NCBI GenBank assembly: GCA_024277815.1
Contig: JAJRUM010000019.1
Coordinates: 1 to 64,000 of the forward strand
From: Gammaproteobacteria bacterium
GTDB taxonomy: Bacteria > Pseudomonadota > Gammaproteobacteria > Xanthomonadales > SZUA-36
Direction: 5' to 3'
Length of the DNA: 64,000 bases
Made by a program: the position numbers and the translations under genes. Shown one piece after another: positions 18,099 through 26,414 of this stretch (positions are counted from its first letter, which is position 1; the number at the start of each line of letters is the position of its first letter). Under the pieces are notes generated by a model. That model did not search any database. It was given only the letters and a program-made list of their open reading frames with translations, and was not told the origin of the DNA.

Positions 18099-19394
18099 TC
18101 ACGCCGTACAAACCTGGAAGGCTTCCCTGGCCGCATCGATGGTCGCTGAAAGGTGTTCCTCACTGTGCGCTGACGAAACGAACCCGGCCTCATAAGCTGA
18201 AGGTGCCAGGTAGATCCCCTTGTCCAGCATCAGGTGAAAAAACTGCCGGAACATATCGACATCCACAGCCCCTGATTGCTCGAAGTTGATAATTTTGTCG
18301 GTCTGGCTGAAAAACAAGCCGAACATGCCGCCGACACTCGTGGTTGTAAATGGTATCCCGGCAATATCTGCCTGCTGCTGAATGCCAGCGGTCAGCGTGT
18401 GTGTTTTTTCCGCCAGCTCTGCATAGAAACCAGGCACGGAAACCTGGTCCAGCGTGGCCAGGCCCGCGGCCATGGCAACCGGGTTGCCGGAAAGCGTGCC
18501 TGCCTGGTAAACCGGCCCGGCAGGGGCGACCAGTTCCATAAACTCCCGCTTGCCCCCAAATGCCCCAACCGGCATCCCGCCACCAATGACCTTGCCAAAC
18601 GTCGACAGGTCGGGCGTGACACCATACAGAGACTGCGCACCACCCAGGGCCACCCGGAACCCGGTCATGACCTCGTCAAATATCAATACCACACCATGCC
18701 GGTCACAAAGATCCCGCAGGCCCTTCAGGTACCCCTCTACCGGCGGAATGCAGTTCATGTTGCCGGCCACTGGTTCAACGATCAAACAGGCAATTTCGTC
18801 GCCCTGCCGACCAAAGCACTCGCGCACCGCCTCCAGATCATTGAACGGCAGGGTCAGCGTCAGGTCTGCACAGGCAGCCGGTACACCGGGGGAGTTCGGT
18901 ACACCAAGCGTCAACGCACCACTGCCAGCCTTGACCAGAAACGCATCCGCATGGCCGTGGTAACAGCCGTCAAACTTCAGAATCCGGTCACGGCCGGTGG
19001 CTGCACGAGCCACACGCACGGCACTCATGGTTGCTTCCGTTCCGGAATTGACCATGCGCACCATATCCATACCGTCTATCAGGTCACACAACCGCTCAGC
19101 CATAGTGACCTCCGCAGCAGCCGGCGCACCAAAGCTCAGTCCTTTAACCACGGCATCCTGCACCGCCGAAATAATGGCGGGGTTGGCATGGCCGGCGATC
19201 ATCGGACCCCATGAGCCGACATAGTCAATGTAAGAGCGGCCATCGACATCGTATAAACAGGCGCCCTGCGCATGATCAAAAAATACCGGATCACCACCCA
19301 CACCATTGAACGCCCTGACCGGCGAGTTCACGCCACCCGGTATATGTAACCGCGCCCGTTCGATCAATTCTTTGCTGCTCGTCATTGTCGTCAT
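18099..19394 (-). CDS. hemL: Glutamate-1-semialdehyde 2,1-aminomutase
   Basis: A PLP enzyme that makes 5-aminolevulinate in the C5 tetrapyrrole pathway. At 431 residues it has the usual length. The PLP lysine motif is present ([16 protein letters not shown], ~residue 265), with the substrate region ([10 protein letters not shown]), the gating segment [32 protein letters not shown] and FDEVMTGFR. An in-frame ATG three codons downstream (19385) is an alternative start. It is divergent from the rubredoxin gene, a neighbour pair seen in other gammaproteobacteria. Confidence 0.96.
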   Translation of the reverse strand: MTTMTSSKELIERARLHIPGGVNSPVRAFNGVGGDPVFFDHAQGACLYDVDGRSYIDYVGSWGPMIAGHANPAIISAVQDAVVKGLSFGAPAAAEVTMAERLCDLIDGMDMVRMVNSGTEATMSAVRVARAATGRDRILKFDGCYHGHADAFLVKAGSGALTLGVPNSPGVPAACADLTLTLPFNDLEAVRECFGRQGDEIACLIVEPVAGNMNCIPPVEGYLKGLRDLCDRHGVVLIFDEVMTGFRVALGGAQSLYGVTPDLSTFGKVIGGGMPVGAFGGKREFMELVAPAGPVYQAGTLSGNPVAMAAGLATLDQVSVPGFYAELAEKTHTLTAGIQQQADIAGIPFTTTSVGGMFGLFFSQTDKIINFEQSGAVDVDMFRQFFHLMLDKGIYLAPSAYEAGFVSSAHSEEHLSATIDAAREAFQVCTA

Positions 19395-19479
19395 GCTTCC
19401 GCTATTTAAAGAGCAATTTTAACCCGTATATTACTTCTTTGCTGTTCCAGCATTGAGCAGCGCGTGGCAAACTAGCGTT

Positions 19480-19485
19480 TATAAT
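19480..19485 (+). promoter_or_regulatory. -10 element of the rubredoxin gene
   Basis: A perfect TATAAT lies 18 bases before the GTG start and just ahead of the GAGGGAAG ribosome site. The nearest TTGAGC is 21 bases upstream, too far for a good -35. The short leader supports the GTG at 19504 over the longer ORF in the track. Confidence 0.4.
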
Positions 19486-19503
19486 CAATTGAGGGAAGTT
19501 AAC

Positions 19504-19683
19504 GTGGCAGAAAATGACTACAAAGTCTGGATGTGTATTATCTGTGGCTGGGTGTACGAAGAAGAAAAAGGCTGCCCTGAAGAGGGTCTGGCACCCGGTA
19601 CACGCTGGCAGGATATTCCTGAATTCTGGGTCTGCCCGGATTGCAGCGCAGGCAAAGAAGACTTTGAAATGATTGAGATCTGA
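19504..19683 (+). CDS. Rubredoxin
   Basis: A small cytosolic one-iron electron carrier. Two CxxC knuckles bind the iron: CIICGWVY and CPDCSAGKEDF. The core spacing and the G-x-RWxDIPEFW motif are standard. The track extends the ORF 17 codons upstream, but GTG 19504 has a strong GAGGGAAG ribosome site five bases away and gives a normal 59-residue rubredoxin. The electron partner is not encoded in the window. Confidence 0.93.
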   Translation: MAENDYKVWMCIICGWVYEEEKGCPEEGLAPGTRWQDIPEFWVCPDCSAGKEDFEMIEI

Positions 19684-19694
19684 CGGAGAAGACC

Positions 19695-19889
19695 ATGACA
19701 ACCGCAAGTATTACCCGGGACAAACGCAACGCGATGGTCGGGGGCGTCTGCGCTGGTCTGGCACGACATTTCGGCTGGTCGGTGACAGGAACACGGGTGG
19801 TCTATGTCCTGCTTTCTCTCCTGTCCGCCGCTTTCCCCGGAATACTTGTTTATCTCATTCTATGGTTGTTGCTGCCCGGGTCAGACTGA
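19695..19889 (+). CDS. PspC-domain small membrane protein
   Basis: A 64-residue protein that is almost entirely a PspC domain: the cytosolic GGVCAGLARHFGW motif followed by one long hydrophobic stretch (VVYVLLSLLSAAFPGILVYLILWLLLP). PspC domains act in envelope stress sensing with PspB and PspF, but stand-alone short copies like this are common and their role is not settled. It lies 11 bases after the rubredoxin stop and is probably co-transcribed with it. Confidence 0.88.
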   Translation: MTTASITRDKRNAMVGGVCAGLARHFGWSVTGTRVVYVLLSLLSAAFPGILVYLILWLLLPGSD

Positions 19890-19893
19890 AACC

Positions 19894-21162
19894 TCACTTC
19901 AACTGCCGTCTGAGTCGTAACCACAACAATGCTGCCAGCAATAGAAAAAATAACTGCGCCGATACGAAATTTGACCACCTGGCATGCAACATAGGCACAA
20001 CAAGACTGGCGACACCGGCATTGCTCATCATCTGCAGGAAGCCCTGCATTGAGGCTGCTGTGCCGCGGTGGTGGGGCAGGCAATCCAGTGCCAGCACAGT
20101 AATAGCCGGCATGATCAAGGCCAGCCCGACCACATAAAGCACCAGCGGACCGATGACTGAAAACACGCTGACTGCGGTAAAATTAGATGCCAACAAATTG
20201 ATTCCGGCCGCTAGTATCATCACTATGAAGCCAACCGAGATCGTACGTTGTGCTGGCCACCTGTGCGCCAGCATGCTGGAGATGGATGCGCCCACGATCA
20301 AGCCTGCAACAATGGGTATGAACAACCAGCCGAAATCATTGGCACCAAGACCAAGGAGCTCATAAATAACCGCAGGTGCTGCTGCGATATAGTGAAACAA
20401 ACCGGCAAAAGCCAATGAAACGCTAAGCACCAATGCAGGAAACTGCGGGTGCCACGCAGCCCGTAGGTAGATCTGCATAACTGCCCCGGGATGAATAGAC
20501 CTCCGGTTTTTGTCAACCAGCGTTTCCTGGATAAACACCCCCATCAACGTCAGCAGGCTTCCGTAGAATGTCAGAAACCAGAACACGCTGCGCCAACCAA
20601 AATTGTCATGCAACCAGCCACCCAGAATCGGAGCAAGCGCTGGTGCCAGGGCAAACAACAGCATGACCTGGGACATTGCTCGACGGGCCGACTCAGCGTC
20701 ATGCGCATCACGGATCATGGCCCTGCCGGCAATAAAGCCGCCACTGGCCGCCAGGCCCTGCACCACACGCCAAAACAGAAACGTCTGGAAACCGTCTGCA
20801 AGCGCACAGCCAATCGAACCCAGCGTGTAAATCAACATACTGACCACGATCACCAAGCGGCGGCCGAACCGGTCTGCAAGCGGTCCCCAGATCAAGGTTG
20901 AAAACGCGAAAGCGAGCAAATAGATGCCGAGGCTCTGCGACAACAGGCTACGACTAATGGCAAATTCAATCTCTATATCCGGAAACGAGGGCAGGTAAGC
21001 ATCTATAGAGAACGGCCCCAGCATCGACAACAATGCTGCCACCAGCGTCAAGTGCCGGGTCCCGGGCCTGGTCAAGCTGATGCCTTTACCGCGCATGCTC
21101 AGGTTGCTGCCCGACCGTATTCCACACGCCGAAGGGTAGACCTGCTCTTCTGAAACCATCAC
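19894..21162 (-). CDS. Bcr/CflA family MFS drug exporter
   Basis: A 422-residue, 12-TM proton antiporter. It shows the Bcr/CflA hallmarks: LSMLGPFSIDAYLPSFPDI in TM1, GPLADRFGRRLV in loop 2-3, FWRVVQGLAASGG and the antiporter motif C region in TM5 (LAPALAPILGGWL). The first ~22 residues are polar and cysteine-containing, so an internal start at MRGKGISLTRPG (21096) is possible and would give a typical N-terminus. It ends four bases from the PspC gene, convergent and without a visible terminator. Confidence 0.88.
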   Translation of the reverse strand: MMVSEEQVYPSACGIRSGSNLSMRGKGISLTRPGTRHLTLVAALLSMLGPFSIDAYLPSFPDIEIEFAISRSLLSQSLGIYLLAFAFSTLIWGPLADRFGRRLVIVVSMLIYTLGSIGCALADGFQTFLFWRVVQGLAASGGFIAGRAMIRDAHDAESARRAMSQVMLLFALAPALAPILGGWLHDNFGWRSVFWFLTFYGSLLTLMGVFIQETLVDKNRRSIHPGAVMQIYLRAAWHPQFPALVLSVSLAFAGLFHYIAAAPAVIYELLGLGANDFGWLFIPIVAGLIVGASISSMLAHRWPAQRTISVGFIVMILAAGINLLASNFTAVSVFSVIGPLVLYVVGLALIMPAITVLALDCLPHHRGTAASMQGFLQMMSNAGVASLVVPMLHARWSNFVSAQLFFLLLAALLWLRLRRQLK

Positions 21163-21185
21163 ACATCAGGCTATCATCTCACAGG

Positions 21186-22859
21186 TTAGGTGAGCCGGCC
21201 CCGGTCAATCAATGCGGCACAATCCACACCCACTGGCAGCATGCCATAAGTGTTCCCGGAGCCGTCACCCAGGCGGCCGGCACAGAAGGCATGAGCAACA
21301 GGGGGCGGGGCCTGGCGAAGCAACAGGGAGCCCTGTAGTAAAAGGGCCATTTGCTCAATAATGGCGCGCGCCCGGTACTCGATGTCCTGCGCGTTATCCA
21401 GCTGTTCCTGCAGCCTAGCAAAATGACTGTCAAAGTGCGGGTCCCGACCAACTGCCAGGGCGATCTCATCGACAAAGGCCTGCATTGATTCCGGCTCTTT
21501 GCGCATCACCCGTAACACATCCAGGCACTGGACATTGCCGGAGCCTTCCCAGATTGCATTGACCGGTGCCTCCCGGTAAAACCGGGGCATGACGCTGCTT
21601 TCCATCACCGCGGACCCACCTATACATTCCATCGCTTCGTAGGCATGACCGGGCTGGCGCTTGCATACCCAGTATTTACCGACGGCGGTGGCTATGCGGG
21701 CAAAGCGGGCTTGTTGCCCGTCTCCCGCCGCTGCTGCATCGAGCGCACTGGCTACACGGAAAGCCAGGTGTGTGGCCGCTTCTGCCTCCAACTCAAGGTC
21801 TGCGAGTACATTCTGCATCAGGGGTTGCCGGTCGAGGTAGTTGCCGAACGCCTTGCGGTGGCTGGTGTGATGAATAATCTGGGTCATATGCTGGCGCATA
21901 GCACCTGCTGAAGCGACCAGGCAATCAAAGCGCGTCATGGCCACCATTTCGAGAATATTGGCCACACCACGCCCTTCTTCGCCGATCAACCAGCCCAGGG
22001 CACCACGCAAATCAGTTTCGCTGGAAGCATTGGAGGCGTTGCCCATTTTGTCTTTCAGTTGTATCAGTTGCAGCGGGTTTTTGCTGCCATCCGGCCGCCA
22101 GCGGGGCACCAGAAAGCAGGAAAGGCCTTCACCGGCCTGGGCCAGCACCAGGAATGCATCGCTCATGGGTGCCGATACAAAATACTTGTGCCCCACCAGT
22201 TCATACGCCTGCCCGGGGCCCGCCTGGCCGACCGCATAAGCCCGGGTTGAGTTGCTGCGGACATCGCTGCCCCCCTGCTTTTCAGTCAGGGCCATGCCTA
22301 TGGTTACACTGTCTTTTTCGCTATGCGGGATGTTGCGGGGGTCGTACGCTCTGGATAGCACTTTGGGTAGCCACTCTCTGGCTATCTCCGCTTGTTTTTT
22401 CAACGTGGGCACACAGGCAAACGTCATGGTGATGGGGCAGCAGTGGCCCGCCTCCACCTGGCAGGCCATATAGCTGCCGGCAGCCCTGGTGACATGTGCA
22501 CCATGGCCGGGCTGCGCCCATGGTGATCCAGCCAGCCCCTGCGCCCTGGAAGCGCTCATCAGCTCATGGTAGGCGGGGTGAAAGGTCACCAGGTCACTGC
22601 GGTTACCATAACGGTCATGCGTTTCCAGCACGGGTTTGACCCGGTTTGCCTCAATACCGCGCATAATCCACTCAGCACTGCCGCAGCAGCCCCCAAACGC
22701 TGTCAGGCCCTCAACGGCAGTTTTATCCCCTTCCCGGTCAACAGCTTCACACAATGTGGTGTCGCTGGAAAACATGTTGTAGTTCTCCAATACCGGTGGC
22801 ATGTTTTCGACTATGTGGGTAGCAGCAGTACTGGCTTCGGCTTGTGGGTAATTACTCAT
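21186..22859 (-). CDS. aidB: AidB-type acyl-CoA dehydrogenase-fold flavoprotein
   Basis: A 557-residue FAD protein of the AidB family, linked in E. coli to the adaptive response to alkylation damage. The match to E. coli AidB is extensive: LCEAVxREG, FHPAYHELM, CPITMTFACVPTL, MTEKQGGSDVRSN, LKDKMGNASNASSE, MTRFDCLVASAGAMR, REAPVNAIWEGSGNVQCLDVLRV (the glutamate of WEGSG aligns with the acyl-CoA dehydrogenase base). The track start is a TTG; ATG 22859 has AGGATGG upstream. The start overlaps the end of a TetR gene by eight bases, so expression is coupled to that regulator; I see no Ada box. Confidence 0.92.
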   Translation of the reverse strand: MSNYPQAEASTAATHIVENMPPVLENYNMFSSDTTLCEAVDREGDKTAVEGLTAFGGCCGSAEWIMRGIEANRVKPVLETHDRYGNRSDLVTFHPAYHELMSASRAQGLAGSPWAQPGHGAHVTRAAGSYMACQVEAGHCCPITMTFACVPTLKKQAEIAREWLPKVLSRAYDPRNIPHSEKDSVTIGMALTEKQGGSDVRSNSTRAYAVGQAGPGQAYELVGHKYFVSAPMSDAFLVLAQAGEGLSCFLVPRWRPDGSKNPLQLIQLKDKMGNASNASSETDLRGALGWLIGEEGRGVANILEMVAMTRFDCLVASAGAMRQHMTQIIHHTSHRKAFGNYLDRQPLMQNVLADLELEAEAATHLAFRVASALDAAAAGDGQQARFARIATAVGKYWVCKRQPGHAYEAMECIGGSAVMESSVMPRFYREAPVNAIWEGSGNVQCLDVLRVMRKEPESMQAFVDEIALAVGRDPHFDSHFARLQEQLDNAQDIEYRARAIIEQMALLLQGSLLLRQAPPPVAHAFCAGRLGDGSGNTYGMLPVGVDCAALIDRGRLT

Positions 22860-23484
22860 TTTTTTCCATCCTGTTGCAAGCAACTGCCCGCAGGCAGAAG
22901 TTGCTGATTTCTTCTATCAAATGCTGTTGTCCTGACCCGCTCAGCGCATGGCTCGACGGAGCCAGTGGGCCAACCAGCGACTCGGCCAGCAATCCGACCA
23001 GGGCAGTTGCTGCGATATGCGGGTCCAGGGGTGCAAACTCCTTGTTGGCTACGCCTTCTTCCAACAAACTGCGAAACACCGTTGCATAAGCCCGCCTGAA
23101 ATCCAGACGTTGCTGCTCAAGTGCAGGATCCAGGGGTTCTGCGATTAACGCGTAGGCCAAGTGCCGCCCGCGAATGGCGCGACGGGCAAACAACCTGGCG
23201 GTATCAGCCAGGCGCTGCGATGCATTGCCGGGCCCCTCAACAGACCGCCTCACCCGGTCTACCTCTGCCTTTGATGCCGCGCAAAAAAGCTCCGCACACA
23301 ATGCTTCTTTACTGCTGAAATGTCGGTAGATAGTACCCGTAGCCACGCCGGCACGTACCGCAACTGCAGCCATGGAAACCTCGGTAAAGCCGCCTGCCAG
23401 CACCAGGCCTCTGGCAGCACTCAGTATGTTTTGCCGGGTACTTACACGGTGTGCTTCGGTTCGTGCAGTGGCTCGATAGGCCAT
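22852..23484 (-). CDS. TetR family regulator coupled to aidB
   Basis: A ~210-residue TetR repressor with a clear helix-turn-helix (ILSAARGLVLAGGFTEVSMAAVAVRAGVATGTIYRHFSSKEAL). The track begins at a GTG (23529) that lies inside the perfect palindrome at 23519-23538; I prefer ATG 23484 (MAYRATARTEAHRVS), which leaves the palindrome in the untranslated leader. It overlaps aidB by eight bases and probably represses itself and aidB. The ligand is unknown; many relatives of this type respond to acyl-CoAs. Confidence 0.85.
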   Translation of the reverse strand: MAYRATARTEAHRVSTRQNILSAARGLVLAGGFTEVSMAAVAVRAGVATGTIYRHFSSKEALCAELFCAASKAEVDRVRRSVEGPGNASQRLADTARLFARRAIRGRHLAYALIAEPLDPALEQQRLDFRRAYATVFRSLLEEGVANKEFAPLDPHIAATALVGLLAESLVGPLAPSSHALSGSGQQHLIEEISNFCLRAVACNRMEKNE

Positions 23485-23518
23485 AGGAAAACGGACTCCA
23501 TTCACTTCCTGAACAAAG

Positions 23519-23538
23519 AAGTGAATCACAATTCACTT
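23519..23538 (-). promoter_or_regulatory. Perfect palindromic operator of the tetR-aidB operon
   Basis: AAGTGAATCACAATTCACTT has perfect 7-base arms (AAGTGAA / TTCACTT) with a 6-base centre. A third half-site, TTCACTT, lies at 23501-23507. Read leftward, TTGACTTTATAAAG just upstream could supply promoter elements. Size and position match a TetR operator. Confidence 0.7.
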
Positions 23539-23571
23539 TATAAAGTCAATAACAACTGGTATACCCGGGTT

Positions 23572-24315
23572 TCAGCGAATAACACGGGTACTTACCGAGC
23601 CATCTGTCCGCAACTCCAGCCACCGGCAGGCAGGCCCTTGCAAGTCGTCTGAGAATTTATCTTTACCGGGCAGGCTGTTGATGGCACTCGAAGGGCCACC
23701 CAGCAAGGCAACACCATCCATTTCTGTTTCACTGGCCCGGTGAACATGCCCCCAGACCACAGCTTTCACGCTGCCGGTTCGGGTGACCAGATCCAGTAAG
23801 GCCCGGGGCTCAAGCAGCCGGTACTTGTCTATCCACGGGCTGTGCGCAGCAACCGGTTGGTGATGCAGGGCGACAAGCCTCGGCCGCTGGGGCTCCTGCG
23901 CCAGCAACCGCGCCAGCTGTTCCAGCGCCTGGCGGGTCAAGCGCCCTTCCGGCGAACCCTGGATAGATGAATTCAGGCGAATGATTTGCCATTGTTGGTG
24001 GTTTGATACAGCAATGTCGTCAACCGGGCTGCCGGGAAAGGTATGCGCCAGCAATGCGGCATCATCATGGTTACCCGGCAAGGCCAGCACCGGGATGCCC
24101 AGAGCCTCAAAGTACGCCTGTATCGCCGAATAGGAAGCCCGGCTGGCATCTTCACTCAGATCGCCGGTGGCCAATAACAGGTCAGGCTTAAAGGCACCGG
24201 CTTTTTGCAGCAATGCCCTGAGATTTTGGTGCGGATAAATTCCCCGGTACGCCTGCTGCGGGTCAGCAGGCAAGTGGCAGTCGGAAATCTGGACGATACG
24301 AATTGCCTGGCTCAT
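23572..24315 (-). CDS. cpdA: 3',5'-cyclic AMP phosphodiesterase, CpdA/Icc type
   Basis: A 247-residue class III phosphodiesterase that hydrolyses cAMP and so lowers CRP signalling. The metallophosphoesterase ligand set is complete: ISDCHL (D-x-H), GDLSED, GNHDD, HHQPV and GHVHR. Length and order match CpdA. It lies in the same direction as the DUF192 gene upstream (20-base gap). Other class III metallophosphoesterase activities cannot be excluded from sequence. Confidence 0.88.
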   Translation of the reverse strand: MSQAIRIVQISDCHLPADPQQAYRGIYPHQNLRALLQKAGAFKPDLLLATGDLSEDASRASYSAIQAYFEALGIPVLALPGNHDDAALLAHTFPGSPVDDIAVSNHQQWQIIRLNSSIQGSPEGRLTRQALEQLARLLAQEPQRPRLVALHHQPVAAHSPWIDKYRLLEPRALLDLVTRTGSVKAVVWGHVHRASETEMDGVALLGGPSSAINSLPGKDKFSDDLQGPACRWLELRTDGSVSTRVIR

Positions 24316-24335
24316 GCTCCCCGGCCCAGGTGCGA

Positions 24336-24758
24336 TCAGTGCAGTTGCATGGTCATACGTGCGCCCAGATCAACACCCAGCTTCGCGGCTGTGCCAGCAT
24401 TGAGCTCAAGGACATACATGGCAGGTGCGATACTGGGATAGGGCGGGCAGCGCCGCACCCGGCATGGCGGGGTATCGAAAGAGGCAGCCACCATCACCAG
24501 GTCTTTATCAAAATAAAGAATATCCAGTGGAATCCGCGTATTCTTCATCCAGAAGCTGCGTGGCGCTTCATTGGGAAAGACAAACAACATGCCATGGTCA
24601 GCAGCCATTTCATCACGGTACATCAAGCCCAGGGTTTGCTTTTGCTGGGTATCCGCTATTTCGACGCTAAAGCGCTGCCCGCCCAGCTCCACACTGGCAC
24701 CGCCTGCCGAACAGCCCGTGTAAACTGCCAGCATAAGAATAGATAGCAAAAAACGCAT
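24336..24758 (-). CDS. DUF192 family lipoprotein
   Basis: A ~140-residue secreted protein of the DUF192 family, whose function is unknown. It has a lipoprotein signal (MRFLLSILMLAVYTGCSAGG, lipobox YTGC). The DUF192 core reads QTLGLMYRDEMAADHGMLFVFPNEAPRSFWMKNTRIPLDILYFD, then ...PSIAPAMYVLELNAGTAAKLGVDLGARM. In-frame GTG 24767 and ATG 24764 are alternatives; ATG 24758 has GGTGA five bases upstream. Confidence 0.85.
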   Translation of the reverse strand: MRFLLSILMLAVYTGCSAGGASVELGGQRFSVEIADTQQKQTLGLMYRDEMAADHGMLFVFPNEAPRSFWMKNTRIPLDILYFDKDLVMVAASFDTPPCRVRRCPPYPSIAPAMYVLELNAGTAAKLGVDLGARMTMQLH

Positions 24759-24808
24759 GTGCATCACCCGCTTGTTGATTCAAACGCATGATAGCAATCA
24801 CCCGGGTT

Positions 24809-25342
24809 TCATTCCACGGCGGTGACCTGAATTTCAGGCGTGTCATTGATATCCAGAGCCAGCATGACATCGCTGTAGTAGGCAGGGTCGATGTCGCCCA
24901 TGACATTGACTACCACAACTTCGGACTCGTCCGCAGACACGATCGTAAGCCCGCGGATTCCTGCGCCCGTAACCCTCGCGTACATCTGTACTAACTCGCC
25001 TTCCTCGCGCACCAGGACGACCGGTTCCCAGCCGTCATCCAGCAGCTTGCCTCCCATGTGCGCAAAATTCCGCTTGATGCGATCTATATCGCCATAGACG
25101 TCGTAAGTCCGTACCCGCACACCTTCCAGGCTCCTCAACAATGCCTGGGTTTCCGGGTCATCATCCAGGAAGCGGGCCACGAACCACAGGGTCGTTGGGC
25201 CGATAGACAGGCTCAATGTCCGGTTGGTGTCGTTCATTCCCGGGGAGTCAAGATTGGCAAAGCCCGGATTGCTGCGCGGGGCAGTGATACCACAGGAAGA
25301 CAGCACCAGCACAACCATGAGCAACACAATCGTGCGGTTCAT
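24809..25342 (-). CDS. DUF4252 lipoprotein, second copy in the ECF operon
   Basis: A ~177-residue predicted lipoprotein (MNRTIVLLMVVLVLSSCG, lipobox LSSC). The remainder resembles DUF4252: LEGVRVRTYDVYGD, LLDDGWEPVVLVREEGELVQMYARV, IRGLTIVSADESEVVVVNVMGDIDP. The function of the family is unknown; such proteins are often encoded beside ECF sigma/anti-sigma pairs. ATG 25342 is chosen (GGGGA eight bases upstream); ATG 25357 and TTG 25366 are alternatives. It follows a paralogous DUF4252 gene after 20 bases. Confidence 0.78.
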   Translation of the reverse strand: MNRTIVLLMVVLVLSSCGITAPRSNPGFANLDSPGMNDTNRTLSLSIGPTTLWFVARFLDDDPETQALLRSLEGVRVRTYDVYGDIDRIKRNFAHMGGKLLDDGWEPVVLVREEGELVQMYARVTGAGIRGLTIVSADESEVVVVNVMGDIDPAYYSDVMLALDINDTPEIQVTAVE

Positions 25343-25362
25343 TTTACGTATCCCCATCTTGT

Positions 25363-25905
25363 TCAATCCAGCCCCAGTTCCACGTTCACATCCATGGCTT
25401 CCATCACCTTGCCCAGTTCAGCCGGGTTCAGCTGGCCGATAACGTTGACGAAAACAGCCTCTTCCTGATCAACAACCATCACCGTCAGGCCCTCCATGTT
25501 GCCATCGACCATCTTCATGTAGATCATCACCTGCTCATCGTCCTCATTGATCTGCACGATGGGCTCCCATCCCGATGATTTCAACTTACCCCTGACCTCG
25601 GCAAACTGCTTTTGGGCGGCATCAGAACCTGCTCCAACATCGTACATCTGTACGCGGACACCCTTGAGCTTGGAAATAAGCTCGGCTGTCTCAGGGCTTT
25701 CTCCCGAGCTCATCATGCCGACGAAATTAAGCATTGTCCCACCCAGGTTAATGACTATTTTTGGTTCGCCATACAAAGCGGACAAATCACCAAAGTCCAC
25801 ATATCCCGGCAGGTCTTTGAGTTCATCCTCCTGCGCCAGCACAGGTAGTGACAACAGGACACACAGCAACCCGGTCAACAATTTTCTTAGCTTTGAATAT
25901 TTCAT
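25363..25905 (-). CDS. DUF4252 exported protein, first copy in the ECF operon
   Basis: A 180-residue protein with a Sec signal peptide (RKLLTGLLCVLLSLPVLAQE) rather than a lipobox. The DUF4252 core is clear: INLGGTMLNFVGMM, LKGVRVQMYDVG, LKSSGWEPIVQINEDDEQVMIYMKMVDGNMEGLTVMVVDQEEAVFVNVIGQLNP. It is similar along its length to the next gene, so the two are likely a tandem duplication with different export fates. Its ATG overlaps the anti-sigma stop by four bases (ATGA). Confidence 0.82.
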   Translation of the reverse strand: MKYSKLRKLLTGLLCVLLSLPVLAQEDELKDLPGYVDFGDLSALYGEPKIVINLGGTMLNFVGMMSSGESPETAELISKLKGVRVQMYDVGAGSDAAQKQFAEVRGKLKSSGWEPIVQINEDDEQVMIYMKMVDGNMEGLTVMVVDQEEAVFVNVIGQLNPAELGKVMEAMDVNVELGLD

Positions 25906-26414
25906 GCTTTAATCTCCTTCAATACTTCATTCTGTAATTTAATGGTCCGGTTAACGGATCCGGTGACGGCATCCGCCATCGTATGTCCAACCGTTTGTTC
26001 TATTTCACGCCCGGTCACAGCTCCCGCCTTGTCCAGATAAGCAAATGCTATGGCCAATTCCTGGCGGGCTTTAGCGATCTCACTGGCGGAAGGCTCGTCT
26101 GGCTGCAGCAGGGCAAACGTGATGACAACCAGCGGGATTGCCGCCAGCGCCCCGATCCAGCGTGGCTGGAATAGCGGCCGCACAGGCCGCTGTTCCCGGG
26201 GTATCGCCCGCAACCGCCTGTTCAGGCTGGCGGGTGCGGGCTCAACCCGGACGTCCTCCATCAGCTGTTGCAGTTGGTGGGCCTCAACGATTGCCCGGGC
26301 CAGCTCGTGGTCCTAGGCAGCAGCCGTCTTGAGCTTGTCTGCCTCAGGCTCTGCCAACTCACCGTTCAGTAGTGCGTTAATCTGTTGTTCCCGTTTGTCA
26401 TCATATGTCTTCAT
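25902..26414 (-). pseudogene. Anti-sigma factor gene interrupted by an in-frame amber codon
   Basis: From ATG 26414, which overlaps the sigma gene stop (ATGA), the frame reads MKTYDDKREQQINALLNG...TAAA, then TAG (26315-26313) at codon 34, then continues without a break as DHELARAIVEAHQLQQLMEDVR... to the TGA at 25902. Ignoring the TAG, the 170-residue product has the layout of a membrane anti-sigma factor: a cytoplasmic sigma-binding region, one TM segment (~residues 85-100, WIGALAAIPLVVITFALL) and a periplasmic tail. The track shows only the remainder from an internal ATG (26261). A truncated product starting there would keep the membrane anchor but lose the sigma-binding part. Amber suppression or a sequencing error are alternatives. 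Confidence 0.8.

Noticed and set aside
18276-19214. 312-codon plus-strand ORF opposite hemL
   Set aside because: Antisense shadow of hemL; the translation is rich in His, Arg and Gln as expected for a reverse frame.
26313-26315. TAG as a pyrrolysine or other recoded codon
   Set aside because: No pyl genes are visible, and recoding in a bacterial anti-sigma factor would be exceptional; a point mutation is simpler. Kept as a pseudogene finding.
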